In this document: one piece after another, positions 27,685 to 37,843 of the stretch
How the letters are laid out: every line of letters begins with the position of its first letter
Position numbering within the stretch: the stretch's first letter is position 1
Assembly: GCF_005877885.1 (NCBI RefSeq)
Contig: NZ_VCHY01000001.1
Coordinates: forward strand, 518,581-582,580
Length of the DNA stretch: 64,000 nt
DNA from: Labilibacter sediminis
GTDB lineage: Bacteria; Bacteroidota; Bacteroidia; Bacteroidales; Marinilabiliaceae
Reading direction: 5' to 3'
Program-made: the position numbers and the translations under genes
Notes under the pieces: model-generated
Database searches by the model: none
What the model was told of the DNA's origin: nothing
The model's input: the letters and a program-made list of their open reading frames with translations, nothing else

Positions 27685-28521
27685 ATGATATTAATAGCAG
27701 ATAGCGGATCCACTAAAACTCAATGGCACATTCTTCACTCCGGGAAACCAGATTTTCTTACACAAGGAATAAATCCCTATTATCAAACGGAAGATGAAAT
27801 ATTTACCTTATTAAAAAATGAACTTCCAACCATCAAGGAGGAAATTAATGAAATATACTTCTTTGGTGCAGGGTGCAATGATCCATTAAAAAATCGGCAA
27901 ATAAGCAATGCCCTTTTGCAAATCTTTCCGAATAGTTCTATAAATATTGATACAGACCTACTGGCTACGTGTTTAGCTACAAGCAAAGCAAAAGAAGCCA
28001 TCTGTTGTATTTTAGGAACCGGATCCAACTCATGCTATTTCAATGGCAACAAGATTACAGATAACATTTCCCCTTTGGGATATATTTTAGGAGATGAAGG
28101 CAGCGGTGCACATATTGGCAAAACATTTATTAACCGCTTATATAAAAGACATTTTTCACTTTCATTAGAAAATGCTTTTAAAGAACAATTTAAACTTAGT
28201 AGAATTGATGTATTAAATAAAGTATACCAGCAAGAGCTGCCCAATAGGTTTTTAGCTTCGCTTTGTCCATTTATCAAAAAGCAAAGTCACCAAAAAGAAA
28301 TTTATAATATGGTAGTAGATTGCTTTGATGAATTTATACAGAAGAATGTTCTGCAATACGATAATACAAGAGATCGCATTATACATTTTACAGGTAGTAT
28401 TGCCTTTCACTTTAAAGAAGAACTATTGGATGCCATAGGGAGAAACCACTTAACGCCTGGTGAAATTATTAAAGAGCCCATGGAAGGATTAATTGACTAT
28501 TTTAAACAAAAAAACCTGTAG
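27685..28521 (+). CDS. N-acetylglucosamine kinase-like ATPase (BadF/BadG/BcrA family)
   Basis: 278 residues, ASKHA fold. Phosphate-1 motif ADSGSTKTQW at the N-terminus, CILGTGSNSC (phosphate-2 region) and LGDEGSGAHIGK follow in the order of the N-acetylglucosamine kinase branch of BadF/BadG. It probably phosphorylates amino sugars released from peptidoglycan or glycans, in the cytoplasm. Alone on the plus strand, ending in a terminator shared with trxB. TACTTTG about 45 bases upstream is a near match to a -7 box. Confidence 0.85.
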   Translation: MILIADSGSTKTQWHILHSGKPDFLTQGINPYYQTEDEIFTLLKNELPTIKEEINEIYFFGAGCNDPLKNRQISNALLQIFPNSSINIDTDLLATCLATSKAKEAICCILGTGSNSCYFNGNKITDNISPLGYILGDEGSGAHIGKTFINRLYKRHFSLSLENAFKEQFKLSRIDVLNKVYQQELPNRFLASLCPFIKKQSHQKEIYNMVVDCFDEFIQKNVLQYDNTRDRIIHFTGSIAFHFKEELLDAIGRNHLTPGEIIKEPMEGLIDYFKQKNL

Positions 28522-28540
28522 AAAACATCCTACAGGTTTT
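28504..28540. terminator. Bidirectional terminator between the kinase and trxB
   Basis: Stem AAAACCTGTAG / CTACAGGTTTT with an eight-base loop. The minus strand continues in T residues, and the plus strand ends TTTTATA. It overlaps the kinase stop codon. Confidence 0.88.
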
Positions 28541-28564
28541 ATATAAGCTAATAGCTATAATTTC

Positions 28565-29560
28565 TTAGTTCTCACTTAAAAAACGCTCTGCATCAATAGC
28601 TGCTTTACAACCAGAACCAGCTGCTGTAACAGCCTGACGGTACTGATTATCCATCACATCACCACAAGCAAAAACACCCTCTACATTTGTTTTTGATGTA
28701 CCCGGAATAGTGTTGATATAACCTACCTCATCAGTATCAATATAATCTTTAAAGATATCAGAATTTGGAGAGTGACCTATGGCCAAAAAGAAACCATCAA
28801 TATCAATTTTCACCTCTTCTTCATTGGCCTCACCCTTGTTCTTATACAATACAGCACCTTCAACCACTCCGTCACCGGTTAAACCTTTGGCCTGGTGTTT
28901 CCACAATACTTCAATATTTTCGGTATCCAATAAACGTTGCTGCATTACCTTAGATGCACGTAACTCATCGCGACGTACAATTAAATATACTTTTTTCGCC
29001 AATCCAGCTAGGTACATTGCCTCTTCACAAGCAGTATCGCCTCCGCCAACAACACCTACAACTTTACCTCTATAAAAGAATCCATCACATGTAGCACATG
29101 CAGACACCCCTGATCCGGCATATTTTTGCTCATCCTCAAGCCCTAAATATTTAGCTGTTGCTCCGGTTGCTATAATTAATGATTCAGCTTCAATCACTTT
29201 ATTTCCGTCAACAGTAATCTTAAACGGACGTTCAGACAAATCAGCTTCAGTAGCATATCCAAAACGAACATCAGTACCAAAACGCATTGCTTGTTTTTTA
29301 AGATCTTCCATCATCTCAGGACCTGTAATTCCATCAGGGTAACCAGGATAATTTTCTACTTCAGTAGTAGTTGTTAACTGGCCTCCAGGCTGCATTCCCT
29401 CATACAACACCGGACTTAAGTTGGCTCTGGCTGCATAAATTGCTGCTGTATAACCAGCAGGACCTGAACCTATGATTAATACTTTTACCTTTTCTGTTTC
29501 CGATTTATCCACTGATGAATTATCCGTAGATCCAAGGTCCATCTTCTCAAATAATGCCAT
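28565..29560 (-). CDS. trxB: Thioredoxin reductase
   Basis: 331 residues. FAD-binding GSGPAG near 31, redox-active CATCDG with Cys155 and Cys158, NADP-binding GVVGGGDTACEEA, and C-terminal GVFACGDVMD. The N-terminus carries about 20 extra acidic residues before the first beta strand. It reduces thioredoxin with NADPH and may indirectly reduce AhpC (7880-8512). Monocistronic. Confidence 0.96.
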   Translation of the reverse strand: MALFEKMDLGSTDNSSVDKSETEKVKVLIIGSGPAGYTAAIYAARANLSPVLYEGMQPGGQLTTTTEVENYPGYPDGITGPEMMEDLKKQAMRFGTDVRFGYATEADLSERPFKITVDGNKVIEAESLIIATGATAKYLGLEDEQKYAGSGVSACATCDGFFYRGKVVGVVGGGDTACEEAMYLAGLAKKVYLIVRRDELRASKVMQQRLLDTENIEVLWKHQAKGLTGDGVVEGAVLYKNKGEANEEEVKIDIDGFFLAIGHSPNSDIFKDYIDTDEVGYINTIPGTSKTNVEGVFACGDVMDNQYRQAVTAAGSGCKAAIDAERFLSEN

Positions 29561-29725
29561 AATAATTCTATATCTTTTTATCTATTCTTTAAATTCTAAT
29601 CTTTATAAATTTCCAGATTTCGGTTGATCAATATTTGTACCTAAATTTAATCCTTCAAATAAAAGTAAAATTTGACATATATAAGCTGACAAAATTACTT
29701 AATTCATCCTAGAAACTATTTTTTA

Positions 29726-30670
29726 TTAAAATGGTTCAATCTCTGAATTGAAAAGAGATACCGAATCCATATGTAACGATAGGCCGGCAACAACTCCTAA
29801 ACCATTTGTTACATTTGAATATACATTTACCCTTTCAAAAAAGGGATACTCGCGATAAGCTTCCTCTGATATACTAGATCGCAAAAAGCGATAATAATCT
29901 TCAGTAATGCTATACAAATGAACCTTAAGCGATTGCTTTATAGCCCCATCTTCTATTTCATGATATTCCTGAGGGATTAAAATCTTAAGTTTATAATTAC
30001 TTCCATCAAAAACGAAGTCATTAAAAGAACCCTGAAAATCAATATCTGTTAACAGCACCGACTCATCATCCCTGATAGAAAACACTTTATCTTCTTTTAT
30101 ATATTCTATAGTTTCAACACTTTCAGAAATAACTCCTTCATCATCCTTTATTTGTTTCTCCGAATCTACACGAACCTGATAATAGTTTAATTCATTTGGC
30201 GGATCATTAAATTCTATATAACATCTTAACATCCTTTCTTCTTCATTATCCAAATTCTGCACATCCACACTAACCGTATCAATGGAAACTATTTTTACTG
30301 CTTCGGGAATAACAGTTTTGCCAGACACAATAAGCCCGTTCTTTGTTTCATAAATAAGTTCAACATTTATTTTTTCCTGTCCTTTAACACCTGTCGCTTC
30401 ATACCATTCCTGTCCGTAAGGATATTCAGTTTCCATAACCTTTTCCTCATCTAACACAATACTCATCTGCATACCTTCAACTCCTTCATAATTGTTTACA
30501 GACAATATATTTGTAGTGGCACTACCATGCACTTTTAAAATACTGTCGGGCATTGGAAATGCATACATTACTATTTCCGATTTTTGATTCTTAAGCTGAT
30601 AATCAATGCTTTTTTCACAAGAAAAGCAAACCACCAACAACAATAATAATATATGTCTAAATACTTTCAT
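29726..30670 (-). CDS. DUF4249 lipoprotein associated with a TonB receptor
   Basis: About 314 residues from the ATG at 30670 (MKVFRHILLLLLVVCFSC); the frame also opens at 30706, but the signal peptide then starts too far inside. Lipobox VCFSC, followed by beta-rich DUF4249 sequence (IVMYAFPMPDSILKVHGSATTNIL). DUF4249 proteins follow STN-type TonB receptors in Bacteroidota and may serve as their surface partner. It starts 39 bp after the receptor stop. The ligand is unknown. Confidence 0.85.
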   Translation of the reverse strand: MKVFRHILLLLLVVCFSCEKSIDYQLKNQKSEIVMYAFPMPDSILKVHGSATTNILSVNNYEGVEGMQMSIVLDEEKVMETEYPYGQEWYEATGVKGQEKINVELIYETKNGLIVSGKTVIPEAVKIVSIDTVSVDVQNLDNEEERMLRCYIEFNDPPNELNYYQVRVDSEKQIKDDEGVISESVETIEYIKEDKVFSIRDDESVLLTDIDFQGSFNDFVFDGSNYKLKILIPQEYHEIEDGAIKQSLKVHLYSITEDYYRFLRSSISEEAYREYPFFERVNVYSNVTNGLGVVAGLSLHMDSVSLFNSEIEPF

Positions 30671-30709
30671 ATCCTTTATTTGCAGACAGTTCCTCATAAA
30701 CATCAACTA

Positions 30710-33364
30710 TTAAAATTTAAGCGTATAACGCACATAAGGCAGCGGGACCGGAAATATGCTTAACTGCTTTAACTCACGTGTTTCTTCTCCTGTACTTTCA
30801 TTAATTTCTGTATCGAAATAAACAGAGAACGCATTTTGCCTGCCATAAGCATTATACAAACCCACGCTCCATATTCTTTCACCTAATTTCACTTGCTTTT
30901 TAAAATTAGCACCTACATCCAACCGATGAAACCGAGGCATTCTATACCCGTTTATTTCATTTATATATTCAGAATAGGTATTGTTTTGCAATGTTCCCTG
31001 TGATGGTAAAGCCGGATTGTAATATTTTTGAGACGGAAGTGTAATTGCGCTACCTGTTCCATATGCCCATGTTGCAGATATATCTACTCTCTCATTAAAT
31101 CTATAATTACCAAAAATTCCAATAAGATGGCGCCTGTCGTTTGTGGCAGGAAATTCCTTTCCTTCATTCAGTAAATCGAATTGATGATTTGCTTTGGTTA
31201 ATGTATAACCGAACCATCCTGTAAACTTTCCGGTTTTCTTATGTATTAACAACTCAATGCCTTTGGCATATCCATCACCGTAAACCAACTGATTTTCCCA
31301 TGAATTACTAAAAGTTCCATATTCGGAATCTTCACTATACGATACGAGGTTGGTATAATTCTTATAAAATCCTTCAACAGAAATATCAAACCCTTGTTTC
31401 CACTGCCATTTAGCTCCTACTGCAAAATGATCAGCATGCTGTGGATGAACCTCATCTGTTACGGGAATCCATAAATCGGTAGGCAATGAAACTGAGGAAG
31501 AACTTAACAAATGCATATACTGAGTCATTTCTGAGTAAGCTGCCTTTAAAGCTAATTTAGAACTGAGCAGAAAGCGCAGTGAAATTCTTGGTTGCCAGGA
31601 GCTGAAGGTCTTATTTTGTGCTTTATAGAATGAAGTGTGTAAACCTGCATTTAACTTCAGTCGCTTTGTTAGCTCAAAATCATCTTCCAGATAAAAGTAA
31701 ATTTCTTTACCAAAAATATTATTTCCTCCAATGGTTGAATCAACCAGTGTTTCATTATTCAATGTTTTACGGATAATATCCACCCCCGGATTAAAAGTAT
31801 GGTAAGTATAATTTCCTCCAAAGCGAATATGATGCTTAGGATTATAAAAATAATCGAAATCAATTTTGGCCATCACATCAGTTATGCCACTAAAATACTT
31901 TTGCTCAAAATAATTCCAATCATATGAATTTACATCATACTCCTCATAACCAACAAAATAAGAATAATTACTATAAGCCAGAGATACATTTGAAAAGAGT
32001 TTCTCATTATAAACTTTATTCCATCGTATGGAACTCACAACATTACCCCAACCCGAATAACTTTCATCATTAACATTAATAGTACCACTACCTCCGTTTG
32101 GCTGATTTGGGTTTCTGATTTCATTGTGATTAAATTTTGAATAGAACTTATCACGTCCCCCATAGAAACTAAAAAAGATTTTGCTCTTATCAGAAAACTT
32201 ATGCGCTACTTTAGCACTGGAATCGTAAAAGAAAAATGCGGTTTTATTGTCGCTTGAAGACTGAATTGGAATAGCAAACAAATCAAAATAAGATCGTCGC
32301 AATGAAATACTAAAAGTTGTTTTATCATTAAATAAAGGTCCATCTAAAGCCAACTTCGATGACATCATTCCTATACTTGCGGTTCCCTTTAGTTTTTCAT
32401 TATTCCCATCCTTCATTCGAATATCAATTACTGATGATAAACGACCTCCATACCGGGCGGGAAACCCTCCTTTGGTAATGGTTACATTATTAATGGCATC
32501 TGCATTAAAAACAGAGAAAAACCCAAACAAGTGTGAGATATTATAAACAGGAACATCATCGAGTAAATATAAATTTTGATCTACTCCTCCTCCGCGCACA
32601 TACAAGCCACTAACTCCCTCACTACCACTATTTATACCAGGCAATAATTGAAGTGTTTTTACAACATCTACCTCACCTAAAAAAGATGGAACCTTTTTTA
32701 TCTGGTCCACCGGTACATTAATGGTACTTGTGCGCGTTGTGTTAATTCCCTCTGGAGCAATAAATCCAACAACCGGTATTTCTTTAATGAGGGCATTATA
32801 AGATAAATCAAAGTTAATAGTGGTATCGCGGTCCAAACTAAACCGTCGTTGTTCTGAATTGTATCCTACAAAAGATGAATTAATTACCACATCTCCTTTC
32901 GGTAATTTTAAGCTATAATAACCAAAATTATTTGAGGTTGTACCCACCCATTTCTTCGATTCGTATACAGATGAACCAATAAGTACCTCGCCATCTTTTA
33001 TTGCCCGAACATATCCGCTAACCACAAACATTTCATCCTGTTTTTTATGTTGCGGCAATATCAAAATCTTATTTTTTCTTTCTGTGATTTGTACCGGACA
33101 GTCATTAAAAATTTCATCAATAAAACCTTTAATGGTATTACTTTGAGTGGATAATTGCAACTTATCTTTTAAACAAACTTTATTGCTATAACTAAAAGCA
33201 ATATCGATTTTTGATTCAATTGCATTAAGTAGTTCAACTGTCGAACCTTTCGTAATAGGTATTATGATCTTTTTTTCGAGGGCGGACTGCCCGTAAAGAC
33301 TTTGGTTAAATAACCAAAGAATAAAAATGATATGTGTGTATGTTAATGACCGGGATAGGTTCAT
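30710..33364 (-). CDS. FecA-type TonB-dependent receptor with STN domain
   Basis: 884 residues. Signal peptide ending LYGQS; STN signalling domain about 30-105 (ELLNAIESKIDIAFSYSNKV); carboxypeptidase-regulatory-like domain about 115-195; plug about 205-330 (PSFLGEVDVVKTLQLLPGINSGSEGVSGLYVRGGGVDQNLYLLDDVPVY); beta-barrel to the final F. The STN domain passes ligand occupancy to the anti-sigma factor at 33402-34379. It imports an unknown ligand with TonB energy. Confidence 0.93.
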   Translation of the reverse strand: MNLSRSLTYTHIIFILWLFNQSLYGQSALEKKIIIPITKGSTVELLNAIESKIDIAFSYSNKVCLKDKLQLSTQSNTIKGFIDEIFNDCPVQITERKNKILILPQHKKQDEMFVVSGYVRAIKDGEVLIGSSVYESKKWVGTTSNNFGYYSLKLPKGDVVINSSFVGYNSEQRRFSLDRDTTINFDLSYNALIKEIPVVGFIAPEGINTTRTSTINVPVDQIKKVPSFLGEVDVVKTLQLLPGINSGSEGVSGLYVRGGGVDQNLYLLDDVPVYNISHLFGFFSVFNADAINNVTITKGGFPARYGGRLSSVIDIRMKDGNNEKLKGTASIGMMSSKLALDGPLFNDKTTFSISLRRSYFDLFAIPIQSSSDNKTAFFFYDSSAKVAHKFSDKSKIFFSFYGGRDKFYSKFNHNEIRNPNQPNGGSGTINVNDESYSGWGNVVSSIRWNKVYNEKLFSNVSLAYSNYSYFVGYEEYDVNSYDWNYFEQKYFSGITDVMAKIDFDYFYNPKHHIRFGGNYTYHTFNPGVDIIRKTLNNETLVDSTIGGNNIFGKEIYFYLEDDFELTKRLKLNAGLHTSFYKAQNKTFSSWQPRISLRFLLSSKLALKAAYSEMTQYMHLLSSSSVSLPTDLWIPVTDEVHPQHADHFAVGAKWQWKQGFDISVEGFYKNYTNLVSYSEDSEYGTFSNSWENQLVYGDGYAKGIELLIHKKTGKFTGWFGYTLTKANHQFDLLNEGKEFPATNDRRHLIGIFGNYRFNERVDISATWAYGTGSAITLPSQKYYNPALPSQGTLQNNTYSEYINEINGYRMPRFHRLDVGANFKKQVKLGERIWSVGLYNAYGRQNAFSVYFDTEINESTGEETRELKQLSIFPVPLPYVRYTLKF

Positions 33365-33401
33365 TCAAGTTACTTGACGACTACTGATTAAAGTTGCGAA
33401 T

Positions 33402-34379
33402 TTAATCAGAGATTGTCAAAACTGAACCATCAAATACTATTTTTTTATCAAAATGTATTTGCAACTCCTCAATAATTTCATTTAAAGACTGATCAGTAAA
33501 ATTAGTTGTAAGCCTTGTATTTAGGTCTTTGGTTACGATGTTTACTTTTTTAATTTCCTGAAATGATTCTTTAAGCTTTGTACAGATCTCTTTTATATTT
33601 GCCTGCCTAAACTTAAGATCTTTTGAATACCAAAGCTCCATATCCGACAGTGACATATCTTCCTCCACCAATACTCCATCACTTAATTTAGCCTTTTCAT
33701 TTTTAGTTAACTCCACTCTCTGATCAAAAGCTTCTACGCTAACCTTACCTGAAAAAACCGACACATGTAAATCACTGTCTAACTGATTCACATTAAACTT
33801 TGTTCCTAACACACGTACCTCAGCTTCACCTGCATCTACAATAAATGGCGTATTGTTATGTACTACTTCAAAATAAGCTTCACCCTTAAGTTTGATGGTA
33901 CGCTCCGTTGCACTATCAATATTTTTAGGATAAACTATTGAACTATTCGTGTTTAAAATAACAGTAGAGTTATCTGATAATGTAATGGTTTGAATGGTAT
34001 CATTGGTATGATATGATGTTAGTCGTCCAAATCCAGGTACATTCCAATAAAGTAAACCGGAACCCAAAACTAACAAAGCAGGAATACTAACAGCTGCAAC
34101 CTTTCTGAAGGTACGATTCATGGAAAATAAAGTACGAGTTCGTGGCATCGGGGTAAATAATTTCTCATTCACCGACTTCCAATCCGCCTGAACATCAATA
34201 TCATCAAATACTTTTATCGTTTTACTCCTATCCCACACCTGCTTTAACCGTTGAAATTCATCACGATTCTGAGCACTGCTATCTATCCAACTATTTAATT
34301 CCAGAAGCTGATCTTCCGAGATATCGTTGGTTAAATAGGCAACAATAAGCGTATCAATATTTTTATTACTATTCTCCAC
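33402..34379 (-). CDS. FecR-type anti-sigma factor
   Basis: 325 residues. N-terminal cytoplasmic sigma-binding helices (LIVAYLTNDISEDQLLELNSWI), a membrane helix about 92-112 (VAAVSIPALLVLGSGLLYW), then a periplasmic FecR domain with VILNTNSSIVYPKN and GEAYFEVVHN and a C-terminal DUF4974-like part (FRQANIKEICTKLKESF). It should hold the ECF sigma factor at 34684-35274 until the STN domain of the receptor signals. Confidence 0.93.
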   Translation of the reverse strand: MENSNKNIDTLIVAYLTNDISEDQLLELNSWIDSSAQNRDEFQRLKQVWDRSKTIKVFDDIDVQADWKSVNEKLFTPMPRTRTLFSMNRTFRKVAAVSIPALLVLGSGLLYWNVPGFGRLTSYHTNDTIQTITLSDNSTVILNTNSSIVYPKNIDSATERTIKLKGEAYFEVVHNNTPFIVDAGEAEVRVLGTKFNVNQLDSDLHVSVFSGKVSVEAFDQRVELTKNEKAKLSDGVLVEEDMSLSDMELWYSKDLKFRQANIKEICTKLKESFQEIKKVNIVTKDLNTRLTTNFTDQSLNEIIEELQIHFDKKIVFDGSVLTISD

Positions 34380-34436
34380 TCTTCAGTTTTCTTAACAACT
34401 ATACTTTTTTTTCTTATCAAATAAAAAAATCTGATT

Positions 34437-34589
34437 TTAATGGAAATGCATTATTCCAAAAATGTTTTCACTTTGCTCGCCGTCCACTACTTCTGTTAAT
34501 TCATATTCTTCAACCGATGTTTGTTGCACAGTAGATTCAACTTCTTGTGATTTCATTAATTCGGCTAACATTTGCAATAAAAACTCCAT
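34437..34589 (-). CDS. Small acidic ORF between ECF sigma and FecR genes
   Basis: 50 codons, ATG at 34589, preceded by an A/G-rich stretch (AAAAGAGAAAATT) that fits ribosome entry. The product is acidic with a hydrophobic start (MEFLLQMLAELMKSQ) and a Glu-rich centre (SVEEYELTEVVDGEQ). No similarity recognised. Its place between a sigma gene and its anti-sigma gene, on the same strand, makes a short regulatory or modulatory peptide possible. It could also be chance. Confidence 0.45.
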   Translation of the reverse strand: MEFLLQMLAELMKSQEVESTVQQTSVEEYELTEVVDGEQSENIFGIMHFH

Positions 34590-34683
34590 AATTTTCTCTT
34601 TTAGGTTATTTGTTTTAATGTGACAATCATATTTAATTTCACACGTATAAATTGCAGAAATAAATTGGTATTTAGAATAATTC

Positions 34684-35274
34684 TTAAAAACGCAATATGT
34701 AATCTAACAATATAAAAATAAAAGAAACTACCGTAACTGCAATATAATTAGAAAGTTTAGACCTAATCTTTTTTAAGGCATTACTAATTTGTGTTTCCAC
34801 TGTTCGCTTTGAAATAGACAACTCCTCTGCAATATCTGTATTTGATTTGCCTTCGAAACGGCTCATTTCAAATATTTTTTGGCATTGCTTAGGTAAAGCT
34901 TTAATAACCTGATATATTCTGTTTTCTAACTCTGTTTCTTCTACTAAATCATAAAAAGCCTGGTTACTATCTTTCTTTTCAGCATATATAGCCGAGTGAT
35001 GCGTTCTGAGTACCTGCTCCCGTTTAATATGATTTAAACAACGATTCCGTACCGATTGATATAGGTGAGCTTTTAGTGAGGTATGTATTTCAATGGAATT
35101 TCTTTTCTCGTAATAATTAACAATAACCTCCTGAACAAGATCCCTGGATAAATCAACATCGTAAACCAATTTAGAAGCAAACACTACCAATTGCTGATAG
35201 TATATGGTAAACATCTCTTCGAAGGCATTTTTATCGCCTTTGGCTAATCTATTTAATAGATCTTTCTCGTTCAT
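34684..35274 (-). CDS. ECF RNA polymerase sigma factor with C-terminal hydrophobic tail
   Basis: 196 residues, sigma-70 ECF of the Bacteroidetes family 1. Region 2 about 20-85 (DLSRDLVQEVIVNYYEKR), region 4 about 115-170 (ALPKQCQKIFEMSRFEGKSNTDIAEELSISKRTVETQISNALKKI). After region 4 there is a very hydrophobic end, about 177-193 (IAVTVVSFIFILLDYIL), long enough to span a membrane. It should switch on the downstream FecR, TonB receptor and DUF4249 genes. Confidence 0.92.
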   Translation of the reverse strand: MNEKDLLNRLAKGDKNAFEEMFTIYYQQLVVFASKLVYDVDLSRDLVQEVIVNYYEKRNSIEIHTSLKAHLYQSVRNRCLNHIKREQVLRTHHSAIYAEKKDSNQAFYDLVEETELENRIYQVIKALPKQCQKIFEMSRFEGKSNTDIAEELSISKRTVETQISNALKKIRSKLSNYIAVTVVSFIFILLDYILRF

Positions 35275-35391
35275 TTAATTTTTAGTTGCCATACAAAGCT
35301 ATAAATTTTTGTATCTCTTTATTAAAAATGAAGTATCAATTGCATTTATTAAGTTATGAACATTAATTATTACAAGATAGACAATATAAAA

Positions 35392-35430
35392 AAGAAAAGG
35401 TTGCACTATTCAGAGCAACCTTTCCTTTTT
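35392..35430. terminator. Terminator after the TonB receptor gene
   Basis: Stem AAAGGTTGC / GCAACCTTT extended by A/G and T/C runs on either side, ten-base loop, T-rich on both strands. It separates the receptor at 35462-37843 from the ECF sigma gene. Confidence 0.85.
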
Positions 35431-35461
35431 AATATAATGCGCTAATATTGTTTTCTTATTT

Positions 35462-37843
35462 CTATTTTAGAGAATAAGTAATACCTGCTCCTATCATTTG
35501 GCCTACTTGTCGTGGATAAACGGTTTGTAATTGGTTTACTGACTCAACAAATGGAGAGGAGAACAAGTCATTTGCATAAACAAAAAGATTTATTTTGCGG
35601 TTTAATAATGACTTATCAACTCTTACATTAAATATAGTTCTTGAATCATTCTTCCCTGGTGAAGTTTTTGTAGGTTCACTTCCGAACAAGGGTTCAAAAC
35701 GTTCCAATTCAGGCTGATATGAGGCATCAATTCCTGCAAAACGATTATAATACTTTGAAGCAAACAAGCCACTTAAGGTCAATTTAAACTCCTTTGGTAA
35801 GTCAACATAGGCTTTTGCTCTGAAAACATTTTCTGGTATCGTTGGATATTCTCCATTGTCAATTCGCTTATTACTAAGACTCTCTATTGGAAAATCATCA
35901 TTAGCCTGATATTCGAGTTCATCTTTAAATAAAGAATGAGACACCTCTAACATCACTGATTCTGTAGGTTGAAATTTAACTATAGACTCAATTCCCCAAT
36001 TGGTACCAGTCATATAATTTCCATAATAGTATGGTTCAATATATTCGCCTTCGTATGTTGGGGATGCAATCCTATCGAATCCTCTGGGACTGTTAATTAC
36101 ACCATTTTTTATCTCCGTATAGAAAAAATTTGATTCGAAATACAGATTCTTTAATGGCTGCAACCTTAATCCAAATTCAATATTAGAAAACTCTGCAGGT
36201 TCAGTTTTTGGTGCTGATATGGCAGAATATGCAAAATGACCTGGATAATTTTCAGCCTCTCCTGCTATTGCTGCTTGAGTTTGCATATCAACCATTGCTT
36301 CACCTTCCGGAGTAGCCAAATATCCTTCTGCTTGTTCCGGGGTATAACCTTCACCAATTAAATAATCATATGTCCCTTGATATGCAAATGGATACGCAAA
36401 ATCATAAAAAACATCTGGAGAATTTGCCTTATACATAGACAACTCAATATTAGTTTGATTATAACCGGGAGTGGTAAAGGCTTTTGAATACCCACCCCAT
36501 AAAGTTACTTTATCATTTGGCATGTATACCATTTTTGCCATAGGAGATAAATAATACTTGCTATTGATAAGCGAAAAATTCTCTGCTTTTACGCCTAGGT
36601 AGAACGAGAACTTATCTTCTCCAAATGTAATTTTATCTTGAATAAAAAATGCAGTCAGAGTTTCTGAATTTTTTTTATCAATATAATTAATTGATTCTGC
36701 GTAATTGATATCTTCAATATTATAATTTAAAAATCGCAAGTTCCCTCCTACTGAAAAATTATTGAATGCTACTTTAAAATTGTCTTGAATTTCAAAATCC
36801 AGAATACTATTTTGAGTTTTTAATCCTCCTCCCACAGAATGGTTCAAATTTTGAGCATCTGACGAAATTCGGGCAAAAATATTATGAGTTTCTGAAAAGG
36901 AATACTCTGCTTTTAAATTAGAAGTGATATGACTGTTCTTTTTTGTTTTAAAAAATACAGAATCAACAACTTCAGGTCTCGGATTATTCATGTCAGATCC
37001 ATATAAAAAGGCATTTTCTGTAGGATATATAGAAAAATAGTTACCTGAAGAGTACCCACTCATATGTAAAGCTCCAGAAAGCGTTAACTTTTCTATTGTT
37101 TGAAAATTAAAATTAAATCCAGCTGAGTAGGTGTCCGTTGAATTATCATCTTCTGTAAATCTACTATTTGGGTCGTCATCTATAAATTGATCAAAACCAC
37201 CAAAGTGCTTATAGTTTCCATAATACGATAATGAAAACTTATCTCCCAACTGTGATCCCCCTCCAAAAGATCCTTCTGCATAAAGTGGCCCGCCTATTTT
37301 TCCTTGAACATATAACGGAGGTAATGCATCTGCATTTTTAGTTGTGATGCTAATTACTCCGGATGCTGAATTAGCTCCATACACAGTTCCTCCAGAACCT
37401 TTTATAATTTCTATTCGCTCAATCTGAGAAAGAGGAATCTCAAAATTATCAAAACTAAAATCTGAATACATTAAATCAAGCATTGGCGTTCCATCCAATA
37501 GCACCAAAACTGATCCTTCATAGGCATTTCGCATATACCCATCAACATTCATATAATCGTTTTGAACTGCCCAATAACCAGGAACCTCTCTTAATAATTC
37601 CATAATACTTGTTGCACCTGAACGTTCAATATCATTTGCTGAGATGACATAAATTGAAGATGGAATTCCTTTGATATTCTCCGACTTTTTAGAAGCAACT
37701 GTTACTTCTAAGTTCATTAACTCCTCTAACGAAAGGTTAAAATAATCCTTAGTATCCACCTGTCCAAAGACCTGGTTTTGACTTACACTTCCCATTACTG
37801 CCAATAATAATATTAACAGTTTACTCCATAGCTGTTTTTCCAT
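35462..37843 (-). CDS. TonB-dependent receptor
   Basis: 793 residues. Signal peptide ending VFGQ, then FNLSLEELMNLEVTVASKKSENIKGIPSSIYVISANDIERSG, the start of a receptor class without carboxypeptidase-like or STN domains. Plug about 40-190 (VLVLLDGTPMLDL, IERIEIIKGSGGTVYGANSASGVISITTK), 22-strand barrel to the end. The ligand is unknown; siderophore-like compounds, cobalamin and oligosaccharides are all possible. Transcribed alone. I found no riboswitch in the 250 bp upstream. Confidence 0.9.
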   Translation of the reverse strand: MEKQLWSKLLILLLAVMGSVSQNQVFGQVDTKDYFNLSLEELMNLEVTVASKKSENIKGIPSSIYVISANDIERSGATSIMELLREVPGYWAVQNDYMNVDGYMRNAYEGSVLVLLDGTPMLDLMYSDFSFDNFEIPLSQIERIEIIKGSGGTVYGANSASGVISITTKNADALPPLYVQGKIGGPLYAEGSFGGGSQLGDKFSLSYYGNYKHFGGFDQFIDDDPNSRFTEDDNSTDTYSAGFNFNFQTIEKLTLSGALHMSGYSSGNYFSIYPTENAFLYGSDMNNPRPEVVDSVFFKTKKNSHITSNLKAEYSFSETHNIFARISSDAQNLNHSVGGGLKTQNSILDFEIQDNFKVAFNNFSVGGNLRFLNYNIEDINYAESINYIDKKNSETLTAFFIQDKITFGEDKFSFYLGVKAENFSLINSKYYLSPMAKMVYMPNDKVTLWGGYSKAFTTPGYNQTNIELSMYKANSPDVFYDFAYPFAYQGTYDYLIGEGYTPEQAEGYLATPEGEAMVDMQTQAAIAGEAENYPGHFAYSAISAPKTEPAEFSNIEFGLRLQPLKNLYFESNFFYTEIKNGVINSPRGFDRIASPTYEGEYIEPYYYGNYMTGTNWGIESIVKFQPTESVMLEVSHSLFKDELEYQANDDFPIESLSNKRIDNGEYPTIPENVFRAKAYVDLPKEFKLTLSGLFASKYYNRFAGIDASYQPELERFEPLFGSEPTKTSPGKNDSRTIFNVRVDKSLLNRKINLFVYANDLFSSPFVESVNQLQTVYPRQVGQMIGAGITYSLK

